DNA of 64,000 nucleotides from Dasyornis broadbenti (lineage: Eukaryota > Chordata > Aves > Passeriformes > Dasyornithidae), in the NCBI GenBank assembly GCA_013397935.1, contig VZRN01006407.1, positions 375,201 to 439,200 on the forward strand, read 5' to 3'. Positions 50,201-61,745 of the stretch are shown here, in pieces. The notes below the pieces were generated by a model. The model saw only the letters and a list, made by a program, of their open reading frames with translations. It searched no databases and was not told the origin of the DNA. Position numbers and translations under genes: made by a program. Position 1 is the first letter of the stretch, and each line of letters opens with the position of its first letter.

Positions 50201-52714
50201 ACTATATTTAAAAGGGGAACCTTCTCCCAGTTTCATGAGGAAACCAGCTTCAGGACCACCCAGAGAGTTCTATTCCCTTCTCCTTGTCTAAATCACACAA
50301 AGAAAAATAAACAAATGAACACAACATTTGCTTTCTCATCCCTTCTTTTCACTAAAGGGTCAGGAAGGTCGGGGATCCTTCTTCTGCCATCTCTGGACAC
50401 CCTCACCCTCTTCAACAGCCAATCCAGATGGATCAAGGCCTTTGAAATCTTAAATCCTTTAATCAGTTTCTCCAACTTTCTCCGTTGGCTCATTTATGTC
50501 ACATTCCAGGGCTAATTCAGGTACCTTCATACAGCGTAGGATTTGGATGACAGAAAACACATGGGGAAGTACAAGTCCAGAGATCTGTGCAAGCGGTGGG
50601 TTGATTATCCTTAGCTTCATTAAGGTTGCTCAGCAACATGAGCTTGTATTAATCATGTCGGAGTAGCCGCATCCTGACAAGCTATCGGCACTGCCAGGAT
50701 ACAGAGCCTTCCCTCACACTGCTGAGAAAACTTTCCCATGAACTGTCCCTCTGCTTCCAGCGAGGTAATGGGAAAATAGAATTTAGACTTGTCAAAAATT
50801 TAATGAAGAATTATTCTCACTACAGTTATGAGTCCAACAGGAAAGGAACATAGGATGTTGCACAAAAGGCTTTTTCAGTGACTACAAAAAGAGATATGAA
50901 AAGCAGCACTTGAAATATTAAATACTGTGGCTAAATAATCTAGGTAATTAAACAAGGGGTAAAGAATTCCTGAATAGATAGAACACTGGCTGCACAGTTC
51001 ACAGCTTTTCTATGCCTGGAAAGGCTGGAGAGATTCAACATATTCCTGAGAGATTCATCACTAAGTTTGCAGTCATCATTTCCAGCTGGATTTTTTCCAT
51101 TTGATAATTTTATACCGTTAATCAGAGCTCATCAAATACTGCAGAAATAGCATTCAAGAACTTCAGTTTAAATTCCAAACAGCTTCCTCATGTCTTTCTA
51201 TTTCTTATTAATATGATTATGTTCTCTCACAAATGTTCTTTTTTTATCTCAGCTTTTTAATTATTTCAGATTACCAGCCATTCAGTGGAGCAGCACTTCA
51301 AGTAGCATTACAGAATAAGGCTGACTCTTTCATGAACTATCCTTGCACTGCTGAGCCAAACAGGAATTTCTGTGGACTTCCAGATATTCAGTATTGACAA
51401 CATCAAGTTACACCTGCTGCTTTAAATGTGAGGCAGGGCTTACTGAAGAATTACTGAAGAATGGATTTACGTTTTAGTAATGGCAGTTCTGAAAGTGGTT
51501 TTCCTTTAATGATATGTGGGTGAAATGAATGGGAGGTGATGTCAGCCTTTTAAAATAAAATGAGGGTTTCTCAAACACCTTTCAGATTATTTTAGGACCC
51601 CATCCCTAAAAGTCCATGCAGATAGTACAGTAACAAAGTCCCACTAAAGCCAAATGGGATTCTGGAAAAGCCACAGGGTTTATTCCCTTATTACAAAGAT
51701 AGAGAATTTTGTGTTGAGACACTATAGGAGATATAAACCCCTACCTTTAAACACATATGCTTCTATTGCCCACCACCTGCTTTAAATATAGACTGAACGA
51801 CCGTGCCCCAAATCATCTATGAATGACACAGTGGCTGTTACTGAACCAGAAGTAGAAAACCGTTGGAACAGTTGGTTTGGTTTGGTTTGGTTTTTGGTTT
51901 TTTTTTAAATCCCTCACTTCATGGAGCAGGAAAAACTATCATGTAATTACAGGGAGATTTACTTAAAATAAACAAGTAAATAAACAAACTCAGGTTTCAA
52001 AAAGCGGTTTTTAAGCTTTAGGAAAGATTTGGTTCCTATACTCTGCAAAAAGAGAGAAAGCTTCTATTAGTTTGCTCATACTTGACCATATGAGTATGAA
52101 AGAAGCACCTAATCTGAGAGACCATTGAGGCAAGAGGGTTTTCTTCTGTTTGTTTGTTTATACAATTTTGCTGAGGCTTCAAATGCTTTCAAATAAAGAA
52201 CACTTCAGTCATTGAATGCTATGTGTACTCCCATACATTTTTTTTTATTATTTTAAAGTTACACATACTGAAAGAAACCTTTTACTGGGAAAGAAGACTG
52301 CTCGTGGCCCACTTCTCTTCAGGACAAGCTCCAGGTCTCTGAGTCTCCATTAGATTTTAAAAGACACCTTAGATCTGTGTTGTTGTCTCTATTTCCTCCT
52401 CCTCTCCCCCTGCAAGCTATAAAACTAGAACAGTGCAGTTTGGTTTGGCAATCACTATTTACAGCCTGGACTGTAAATCTGAACGGCTGGGGACTGCCTC
52501 ATCCCATACGCAGTATTAGCATGATGAACTTTTACTCTCAGTTCAATTTTGCTTCTGCAGCAAACAAGTTAAATATTAGTATAATTTCTAAAAGAACCTG
52601 GGCTAGCCAATAATTTTTAGCAGTTAAACATGTGAAATATTAAAATGAAGAAATGTAACTTTCAGTAGTGGTGTAGTTACTAATTACATGGCTATGGAAT
52701 AAATTCTGTGTTAT
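47271..52714. other. Mostly AT-rich non-coding DNA, no gene seen
   Basis: No gene was recognised. A less AT-rich segment at about 49380-49680 has open frames on both strands of 71-120 codons without any domain. A GT-rich simple tract lies at 51871-51906. Confidence 0.55.
51871..51906. repeat. (TTTGG)n simple repeat with poly-T
   Basis: GGTTT units repeat four to five times, then run into T. It resembles the decamer tract at 2381 in base content but not in period. Confidence 0.88.
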
Positions 52715-52935
52715 TAAGAGTAATAGGAAGAAATTCTTTATTGTGAGGGTTGTGAAGCACTGGTTTCCCAGAGCAATGGTGAATGCCCCATCTCTAAAAG
52801 TCTTCAAGGCTAGGTTGGACAGTGCTTGGAGCAACCTGGTCTAGTGGAAGGTGTCCTGGCCCATGACACGGGGGGCCGGAATGAAACGATCTTTAAGGTC
52901 CCTTCCAACATAAACCATTCTATGATTCCATGAAT
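52715..52935 (+). mobile_element. CR1 LINE, 3' end
   Basis: Clear plus-strand CR1 tail: 'GGAAGAAATTCTTTATTGTG', 'AAGGCTAGGTTGGACAGTGC', 'GAGCAACCTGGTCTAGTGGA', 'GATCTTTAAGGTCCCTTCCA', then CATTCTATGATTCCATGA as the degenerate terminal repeat. It is 5'-truncated within the end of ORF2. This is the best preserved CR1 3' end in the window. Confidence 0.95.
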
Positions 52936-53929
52936 AGCTCTAAATGCCATTTATTTCTAGTTTAAAGAGGTGCTGCGTTCCTTGTTAGACACATCTGCAA
53001 ATTTTTACATTGCATTTTCTTTCTCTGAAACCTAAGCAAAGGTAATACAAATCTGAAAATCAATATGATGTGTGTCATGTGCCAACATTTTAGATCACTA
53101 TTATGTTATTAATCATTTATTCATCATAAAAATAAAGTATTGTATCAGCATAAGTACCACTTGATATATACATGTGTCAGTACATATATAGCATGGATAA
53201 ATCTTCCATTTCCCATCTCAAAGGCCTTTTCATTCAGAAAAGTGATTCATCTAGGTCACGAAATTCCTCTTTTTCCTGCTTTTATTTCAAAATCTTTAAT
53301 CTTAGGCATTAGGATGAAATTTTTCTCAGAGCAAATCATCTGTGTCTGCCAGCCACTGAAGCTCCTTACTTCCATCTGAAGAATGCATCAGGGCTAATGT
53401 CCAAGTTAAGATACTCGTCTCTACCACCTTGATGTATTAGGAGAATTTTAAGTTGGGTATTTTATTTTTTATATTGACTTTAAGCATGTAGAAAACATCT
53501 AGCAGGGTAAGTAAATAAGTTTGTGATGTCACCCTACCCCACACTCTACTGCTACCCCAGTGACCAGGTCTGACACTCACAGAGATCAGTGTTCAGCCAG
53601 CTCAATCTATTCTGTTCCTGTTCAAGGGCAATGTGGACTTGCTCAGGGCAAGCGAGTTTCCTCCTCCACACCCCACATCCAGGCACTGTCATCAAGTGAA
53701 GTGGTTTAAGTAAAGTGAATCAACTAAATAAATAAATAATTAACTGCCCCCAAATAAACCACAATTGTTCAGGGAAACTATAGAACCTCCGAAAAAGCTT
53801 GAGTTAAATAAAGAACCTTTGCTGCACTGACTCTGGACACAATGTGAAACATAGCTAGAGAAAATACACACAGAGAGAAATATATTTCAGAGGCATCTGA
53901 AATTAAGGTCACTGACTTTCACAGGACAG
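52936..53929. other. Non-coding DNA between two convergent CR1 ends
   Basis: About one kilobase without a recognisable gene. A short (AAAT)n-like stretch lies at 53724-53741. The flanking CR1 copies have their 3' ends facing each other. Confidence 0.55.
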
Positions 53930-54045
53930 TTTGGGTTGGAAAGGACCTTTAAAGGTCATGTAGTCCAACCTCCCTGCAATGAGCAGCGACATCTGCAAGT
54001 GGACCAGGTTTCTCAGAGCCCTATTCAGTCTGACTTTGTAAAATC
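53930..54045 (-). mobile_element. CR1 LINE, 3' end fragment
   Basis: 'TTTGGGTTGGAAAGGACCTT' and 'AAAGGTCATGTAGTCCAACC' are the reverse complement of the CR1 tail. They are followed by CCCTGCAATGAGCAG and 'AGGTTTCTCAGAGCCCTATT', which match the upstream CR1 blocks. The terminal repeat itself is missing. Minus orientation. Confidence 0.9.
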
Positions 54046-55724
54046 CCTGAGAAGCAGAGGACTCTTAAAAGGGGGAACTGAGGATTTCTTACATCACCAG
54101 AATGATGTAAGAAGCACAAATTGGAGCAGACAAGTTAGCGTGGGTGTCCTATGACTTAAACCATTGACTTAGTAGGGACAATGTCTCTCTCCTCGGAGTA
54201 AGCTGAGAGTTCATTCCTTTCAGACTGGCAGTGTGACAATGCAGATAACTTGATTCCACATAAAAATTTTCATGAAACCCCTCCCGTGGAGAGACTGCAC
54301 ATAAAACTCTTTAAAACACCCCAAAACCAACAAATCAAAGTATCTTTCCTTCCCCCTCTTACTTTTCATCTCATATACATACTTTAATGGGGAATATTAT
54401 ATTGAAAATACAGATGTATGCATAAGTTCATCCTTGAGTTGCTCTGGGCTATGTAATATAATTATCAGTGACCTTCCTTCTGACACTTTCTTTTGGATGG
54501 AGGAGTCTTTCGTGTCTTGCAAGCGCTCTCACTGTGGAGGGAACCCCATTAGATTTCCTGCCTCTTGGTGTCCTCTGCAATCCTTGCCCTGCTGCTCTCA
54601 CTGGAGAACTCACCCCTGAGACATTCCCATGCTGGTGGGAGTGGAGGAGTGCAGAACTCTCCAGCTCCACCCTCTTCCAGAGGAAATGTCATGAGAAAAT
54701 GTTTTCTTGAGGTCTTTGCTGTTAAATGCTTTGAGAATGCTTGCTATCAAGTGTGCATTTTTATGGCATTTTGACTGGAAATAATGTGAGAATGTTCTTT
54801 CTCACATTATTTCTAGTAGAAATACCCTGAGAACATTGTTGTTTGTGATATTGCTACAAAATGTTCTTGGAGATTGGATGTGACTAAATTTGCCTTTGTA
54901 ATCGTGGTTTTTTTTTTTTTTTTCTTCCTTCCAGCTGAAATTTGGGCAACATCTAATGTCTCTCTATTTTAAACATTTCTTTTATCATTAAGCCTTGTCC
55001 AGATTTGTGCCAAATGAAGCTTTTAGCTGAAATAGCCGATTTGTTTCTTTTGTGCCCTAAGACCTATCCAAACTGAATCAGAGGTTAAGAAACCAGATTA
55101 AACTCCACAGCAATTACAGTATTTATAGGATTTTCTCCCGAGATGAAGTTGTTTCGACTGCCCTTTCTGTTTCAAAGTGGACCCACAATAGTGTTGAATA
55201 AAACTGTGGAGGAGTAGAGACCTGGAAGAACAAAGACCACATACTGTAAAAAAGCCATTCTAATTAAATCAGAATGAAAACAGAAGAATGTCTTTGCTTT
55301 CAGAGAAACAAGTAAGTGACCTAGAGAACCTTATGACTTGGCAGTCTACACATTTCTTTTTTAAAAGACAACTCACATCTTTAAAAGGAAATATATCCTG
55401 GAAAAAATATAAGATGTGTCAAGTCAATCAGCTATTTATGCCATTTCCTCCGATCCTGATGTTTCCTTCATGAATTATGCACTTTCAGCTGCCACTACTT
55501 ACATATATGGGCCCTTGTGGCATGTTTCCCAGGACCAGCATGTGATTACAGATCATAAAAAATGAACATACACATTGCTCCTTCACTAAAGGCTGAGATG
55601 CATAGTTCCAAATGCTCCGTGTTAGAAATGTCTCTTCTATTTGAAAAATAGCAGCTGTTATTAAAAACATCTATAGCTATAATAGCTGCAGCCGTGAAAA
55701 CTAATCACCATATTTTCATTTTAG
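54046..55724. other. Non-coding DNA, no gene seen
   Basis: No gene recognised. It contains the hairpin at 54771-54820 and a run of 16 T (54908-54923). A less AT-rich stretch at about 54480-54680 is open in several frames on both strands without a known domain. Confidence 0.5.
54774..54817. repeat. 19-bp inverted repeat with one mismatch (hairpin)
   Basis: The left arm 54774-54792 and right arm 54799-54817 are reverse complements except for one position; the loop is 6 nt. The inner 15 bp (GAAATAATGTGAGAA) pair perfectly. As with the 37.8-kb hairpin, the short loop and tidy stem are more than AT-rich background usually gives. Confidence 0.95.
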
Positions 55725-55772
55725 ATTGCAACAAAAGAATCAAGAAACATATGCCCCTGAAGAACAGAAAAG
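55725..55772 (+). other. Weak candidate 48-bp exon
   Basis: A T-rich stretch ending TTTTCATTTTAG precedes, and GTAAAG follows, matching acceptor and donor consensus on the plus strand. One frame (second base onward) is open and reads LQQKNQETYAPEEQKR. Forty-eight bases with both sites occur often by chance in 64 kb, no adjoining exons are evident, and I recognise no protein. It may be nothing. Confidence 0.12.
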
Positions 55773-58033
55773 GTAAAGTAGCCACTAAGAGTTTCCCCAT
55801 AGCCAGAAGGTGGTGCTGCATTGTAATGTAGTCACAGGGGGTCAGGTTTGTATCTTTCATAACTTATGCTGTTTGATTCATTTTTTTTAAATGAAAGAGA
55901 AGAAGAGATTAAATCATCACAGCTGCGCTGTGGGGTAGTGATCAGAAAAGGTAAAACGAAGTATTGAATTTAGTTCCTGATATATTGAAAGCCTGTGGTT
56001 TTTCTGGTGCAAGACTGGGTCTTTCCGTGGAAGCTTTAATTTCTCTCTCTGTATTTCTTTTGTTGCTGGTTTTATTAAACTCCCCTGCTTTCTTAACTCT
56101 TCTGTTTCATCAGGACACTCAACAACACAGAAGAGAAAAATCTGGTCAACCATCTCATAATGTGTTTCCTTGAAAGAATCTTTCTTCTTGTAATATATTC
56201 CATAATTTTTGCTAAGAAACTTTGAGCTTTTTCCTTTTGTTGAATAGAAGCTGAGATATTCAGCTCCAGGTAGACACTGTTGACTTTGATGAAACTCTGC
56301 AAGACTTTTCCAGCTGAGTTGGTGCAATCTCCGTCTTTAACAGAAGAAGAGAAGGAGAGCTGAGCTGCTGTCACATTGTGTGTCCACGCAGTGGAGAGTG
56401 GTGTTGTGCAGAGGCAGAGGGCTGGATCCCAGGGATTTAGCTCAGGTAAGGCAGCGTGAGAGCCTTGTCTGCTCAGCTAGAGTCCCTCAGCCATGCTGCA
56501 TCCTGGTCTGCATGGATGTGTCTGCGTTACTCAGGACCATGAATGAACTTCTGAAACATTCCTGTATTGCCCCCATTTTGTGCACCTTGCTCTGTGTTTT
56601 GGAATAGTCTTGGAGAGCAGATGGGTAGATATTCTCAAACAGCTCACCCTGTGCTCGGCAGCTCTGAGGGACAGTCATGACACAGGATGGCTCCCTTCCT
56701 CCCTCCCCCTCTCCCTCTCCTGAATTCTGCAGGGTTGGGATGTAGGGCCTAAGAACCAGGTGTTTCTGTCCTACAGATTCATTCCTGTTGATCTGCTTCA
56801 GGGGCTCATATAGTTCATGGGTACTTCTGCATAGGCTAGGGGTCATATGGACAAATCCCATGTTCTCTGATAAGAAAGATATCCAATTTTGATGTGAATT
56901 TTTTTTTTTTTAATAGGAAAAAATGTCAGCAAGAATCAGGCAACTGCCTCATGGGAATGAAGTTTTGACTGGGAGGAAAATGACCCTGACCATCAGAGCA
57001 AATCATCTCAGGGACATGGAAAATTATTGCCAAGTAATGCCATTGTTGTTTGCATTACTGGGGCACATTGAAGTCATGGACTAGCACTCACTTTTACTAA
57101 CAAAACTGTGATGTATTTCACAGCAAGGGAGTGAATCTGGTGGTTAAAATTCTGCATGGATTAAAGGAAAGACCCTGTAAGTTCATAGAACTGAAATCCA
57201 CTGAGAATTAATGAGTGCATAAAAACCACATCCAGCCAGGAAATCGCTGGGCTGAAAGTAGCTGGAGGCTGGGAGAACAGCGAGGGGGATGGGCAGATAG
57301 ATTTGCCCTCTTCTTGCTATTTTCTAATCACTACTTTGACCACTTCTCTGCCTGCCCTGGGGCAGATAAGAGGTGGTCCTCTCCCCTGAGATCAACTTCA
57401 GCCCCTTTCAGGCTTAGGACTGAACACCTCCCAGTGCTTTCCAGGGAGTTGCCTGTGGAGCTCCTCTGAGTTCAGCTGTATCAGCCTCTGTGCCACTGGG
57501 AATCAAATGAGGATTTGATCCCCTGAACTTTCAGAAGAAAATTTCCATCAACTCATTAATTGGGGCTATTTTATCCTTGGCATGGCCTTTCTGAGGGATG
57601 GCTACTCTCATGTTAGCATGGAACCTGTGATTATGTAGTGACTGAGATATGCTTATGTCAGCCATTGAGAGATTATCCAAAATGGAAATCCCTTTTCCAC
57701 AGGAGATACCACCTTTGCACTGTGCATAATGTCTTTGACAGGTTGTAGAACCTTTGTGGATTAACTGCAGATTTTTCCCTGAATTTAGAGTTCCAGAAAT
57801 CTGCTTCCAGTTTGGAAACATACCAGTTGCTCTGATGGGAGATGCTAGGATGTGCAAAAAAGTACACAGACTTTGGTACAGATGAAAAATAACGAGTATT
57901 TTCTTTCCTCTAACAAGGCCATGTGGTCTGACCAGCCAGTAGAATAACTTTATGAAAACTTTGAATTCACATAGAAATAGATATGGTTTCATTTTGGGTG
58001 ATTTTTTTTTCCAATTTAAATGTTATTCTCTCT

Positions 58034-58051
58034 CTATGTATATATACATAG
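58034..58051. repeat. 18-bp perfect palindrome
   Basis: CTATGTATATATACATAG is its own reverse complement. It sits in a TA-rich stretch, so chance or slippage explains it adequately. Confidence 0.9.
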
Positions 58052-61000
58052 TTATACAGCAGCTTTTAAAATCACCAGATGCTTAATGACTGCTTTCAGT
58101 CTGAAAAGTGGCCCATAGTAGATGGAATATGCCTAACCATTCCCAAAATCATGGAGTTTTATTGTCTTAAATAAAATTAATTTTGCATAATGAGGGGGAA
58201 AACTGAAACCTTACTTTAGCTTACATAATGACAAAATAGGCAAGTTATTTAAATAAAACATTATTTAAAGCATATAGAGATCTAAGGCCTTTCATGGTAG
58301 AGATCATGTACTGCTTGGGGTAAGTGCTTGTGTGAAAGTTTCTTATTGCTGGAAACAGAGGCCCATAATGGAAGTGGTGACAGACCTTAAATTAGTGCAG
58401 TGCTACTGTACAATAACGTGTATTCTCAGTGCCATATGGTTGTGATATGCAGCTGTTTTCCTATGCTGATTATAAATTTGGACTGTCTGGCAGACATTAC
58501 AGAAGGGAAAGACATCATTGATCATTTTATCTATCCACTCCGGGTCAGTGAAAGATCATTACTGTCAGTCTCAATTTCTGTTTTCTAATTATTTGCATTG
58601 CTGTAGTTGTCCCAAATCCCCAGGCAGGTCAGTGTCCCCTTGCTCTGTGCATTACACACATCAGGGTAAGCGTTGCTCGCTTTGAAAATGCAGAGAAGCT
58701 AATGTGCAGATGTACTCAGAGGCAGTAGAAACTGAAGCCAAGGTGACATGATACTAAATGCAAAGTCTACAAATACTTTGCTGTTTCACTCTCTGCTCTT
58801 TTGTTAGAACCTGAGTATCTTGGTTTGCTTACCAGATCACCTTAGCTGGCTGAAGCTTCACAAGCATTGCAGACCTGGTGTGTGGAGAAGCAGCCCCTGT
58901 GAACGAAAGCAGAAGGGATGTTCCAGAAACAAGAACCACCACAGGCAAACTCGAGTCATTAGTCTGAGACGCCAGCAAGACAGAGCATCACAGGGAAAGA
59001 AGTGGAAAGGCAATGTCACGGGACAGAAGAGTGTGTAAAAATATTTTCAGAATTACTGGAAATTTGTCTATGCCATGAAGTGGTAGAAATCTCACATCTT
59101 GTGGGAACTCATGCCATTAAGTCCAGACTGTCTATGTAACACAGCACTGTGCCACAGTGACCTGTCACTGTATTTTCTCGGCAGGGCTTATTAGCCTGGG
59201 CACAGCACTGTCTGATGTGGGAACAGCGCGTCAGATGTGAACTGGCTCGGGTCCAGACAGCTCAGTGCATCCCTGTATCACACGCCCCAGCACACCAGCT
59301 CTGGGATTAGCTTGGAGAGACCTCACTTGGGTCTGTTTTAATTGGTCCATGAATGATAAGGAGTCCACATTGCTTCTCCTATGCAACTAATCTCCAGTTT
59401 AATAATGGAAGTTCTTTCTGATGATTAGACAGGTCTTTTCCTTTTAAAAAATATTTCATCCTAGTATAAATTAATTGCCCTCCAAACCCAGAAGAGAGTC
59501 CTTTGAAAAAAAGACATCCTGGCAAGGCAAGCAACGGTGTGTTTTGTTGCCATTTGAGGGGACTTGCACTGAAATCCCAGCCTTTGCTGCCTTTCTCCTG
59601 CTAAGGAAGAAGTACCTCATATCACAAACCAGCAGCCCCTTCAGGCAATTGCCATTTAAAGAGTGGCATTGATGGACTCTGTAAGGAGCCCTATTCAGTG
59701 CTCTCTGGCTGGCAGCATGATGTCAGTGATGTGGGCGGCAAACCCCTGAATTTGCTTTGATGGTATTTGTGCTCTTTTTTTTCCATTTTTCACGAATGAG
59801 TGATTCATTTCTTTGAAACAATGTGTTTGGAAAGCCTGCCCCACTAAGGAATTGTCTACGCAGTGGGGGAGGCTTGGAACATTGTATGTCCGCATGGAAG
59901 TACCAACAGGGGTTGTGCCAGATCCTTAGTGCAAGAGGTAACAGGGATGCTTGTATCAAAGCCAAAGCTTCATGAATCAAAGGCGCTGACTCTCGAGCAC
60001 AAGTGCCAGCATTTGGGCAGATAACCCAGCCCGTGCCAGTTTAGGGAGAGAGAAATGCCCCATACTAATCTTGTGGATTCAGAGAAATGCTACATAATCA
60101 ATTTTGAGTATCTCTCAGCCTTGAGACTCTTCATTTATAGATATTAAGTGAAGAAATTAAGGTAATGATGAGGGCTTATTTCCCAAAGAAGAAAAAGCAG
60201 AAAAAATTCTGCACCATTTTCTACCAAAACCTGATGTTGCCTCATGTGATTTGTTCTAAAATCCAGTGGGGTCAGGGAAACAACTTTGGAAGAAGAAACT
60301 GTGGATGTCAAATCACAGGCTTTGCAAGTGGAGCAAGTACAGCATAAATGCTCATGTGGCAGGAGAGCAGAAGCAGATTTTGGCCAGTATGAGGGCTGTT
60401 GGATGATTCTGTGCCATCTCCAGTAGTAAGCACCTGACACTCAACATTCACTAGCAGGGTGATTCAGGCTCCTTAGGTTAGGCTAAGGCAAAGTGTTATA
60501 TGCAATGGATACAACAAGGCACCCATAGAAAATCATCAATTATCCTTTATGCACAATGGAGCTGGAGGCAGCTTTAGATTAAACTCTAAAAGCAGGGTCA
60601 AGTCTGAGCTGTCACTTCGATGAAATTCCTAGATTGGGCTGAAAATTATGTGCGTGTGTTCACTGAGAAAGAAAATGTGGAATCCCCTTCTGCTCAGAAA
60701 TGTGGAATCAAGAATTTCTCATTCTCTTAAAAAGGTAGCTAAGAAACAAGGTGTCTGCACAAGTTTTATATAACATTTTTGTGATTATAAAGAGAAGTAG
60801 GAACAAAGCTTTGTAGCTTCAGACAAATACAAGGGTCTTAATAATTTGACTTTTCATTTCATACATAAAATGTTAAGTGGTTCATTGCAACAGCTGATCT
60901 CTACCTTGCTGAAAAAAATTGGCGTCCTCTCCCAACAAGTTTTGCAACGAGAATTCCCCACAGGAAAACTGATAGCCTGATTTCACATCACAACCAATAT

Positions 61001-61729
61001 CTGGTTCAAAGGATTGGTCCCAAATAGTAGGACAGAGGACTTTGTGTTAGTGATGTCCAATGCCATCAAATATCTAATCAGTGTTTCCTTAACTCTTTTC
61101 ATAACAGCAAACTGCTTAGACTACTTATCCAAAAAGTGGAAAACCTGACTCCACCCTCTTCTGAAGTTTAAATTCCATAACTCCTATATGACAGAAAATG
61201 TTGGATTGGACAATCTTCATACCTTCTCTTAAAAGTAAGCCAATGGGCAGGTATCTAAGTTTAATATCAATATTGTTTTATTTCTGTTTAATGTGTCCTG
61301 GATAGAAATGGATGTATATGCACTTTACAGCATAAACATGGAGCCTAGTCCAAATCATTATTAAAATGGTCTGCAAAATTCAATAAGTCAGTGTGCAGAT
61401 TCCATCTCTGGAACACATTTTGAAATGGTGAGTTTACAGAGACAATTTAATGAACTCTCGAATCCTACACGAAAAGAAAGCGTCCTGTTCTCCTCCTTTC
61501 CTCCCGTCTCCAAGAAGATAACATATGCAAGAAGATGCTGTGCACAACAGCTGCTGTGCTCTAGTTTTCCAGCTCAGCTTATCTGTTGGGTTCCTCAAGC
61601 TCAGTGGTGCTCAATGAGATTAGAGAAAACATCATTCTTAAACATTCCAAAGCAGCTCCCTATTTGTCGTGCAGTTACATACACACCATAAAGTAACCAA
61701 AGACACGAAAAAGCTTTGAAATCAGACCC

Positions 61730-61745
61730 TTTTTTTTTTTTTTTT
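61730..61745. repeat. Poly-T run (16 T) within a 7-bp inverted repeat
   Basis: Sixteen T lie between CAGACCC (61723-61729) and GGGTCTG (61746-61752), which are exact reverse complements. A poly-T this long could be the reverse of a retroposed poly-A tail, but no retroposed body is recognised on its left. Confidence 0.85.

Noticed and set aside
55917..56374. Two overlapping minus-strand frames (136 and 93 codons) that look lysine-rich and protein-like, suggesting a frameshifted gene
   Set aside because: Both start at non-ATG codons, I recognise no family, and lysine and isoleucine richness is what AT-rich DNA gives in any open frame.
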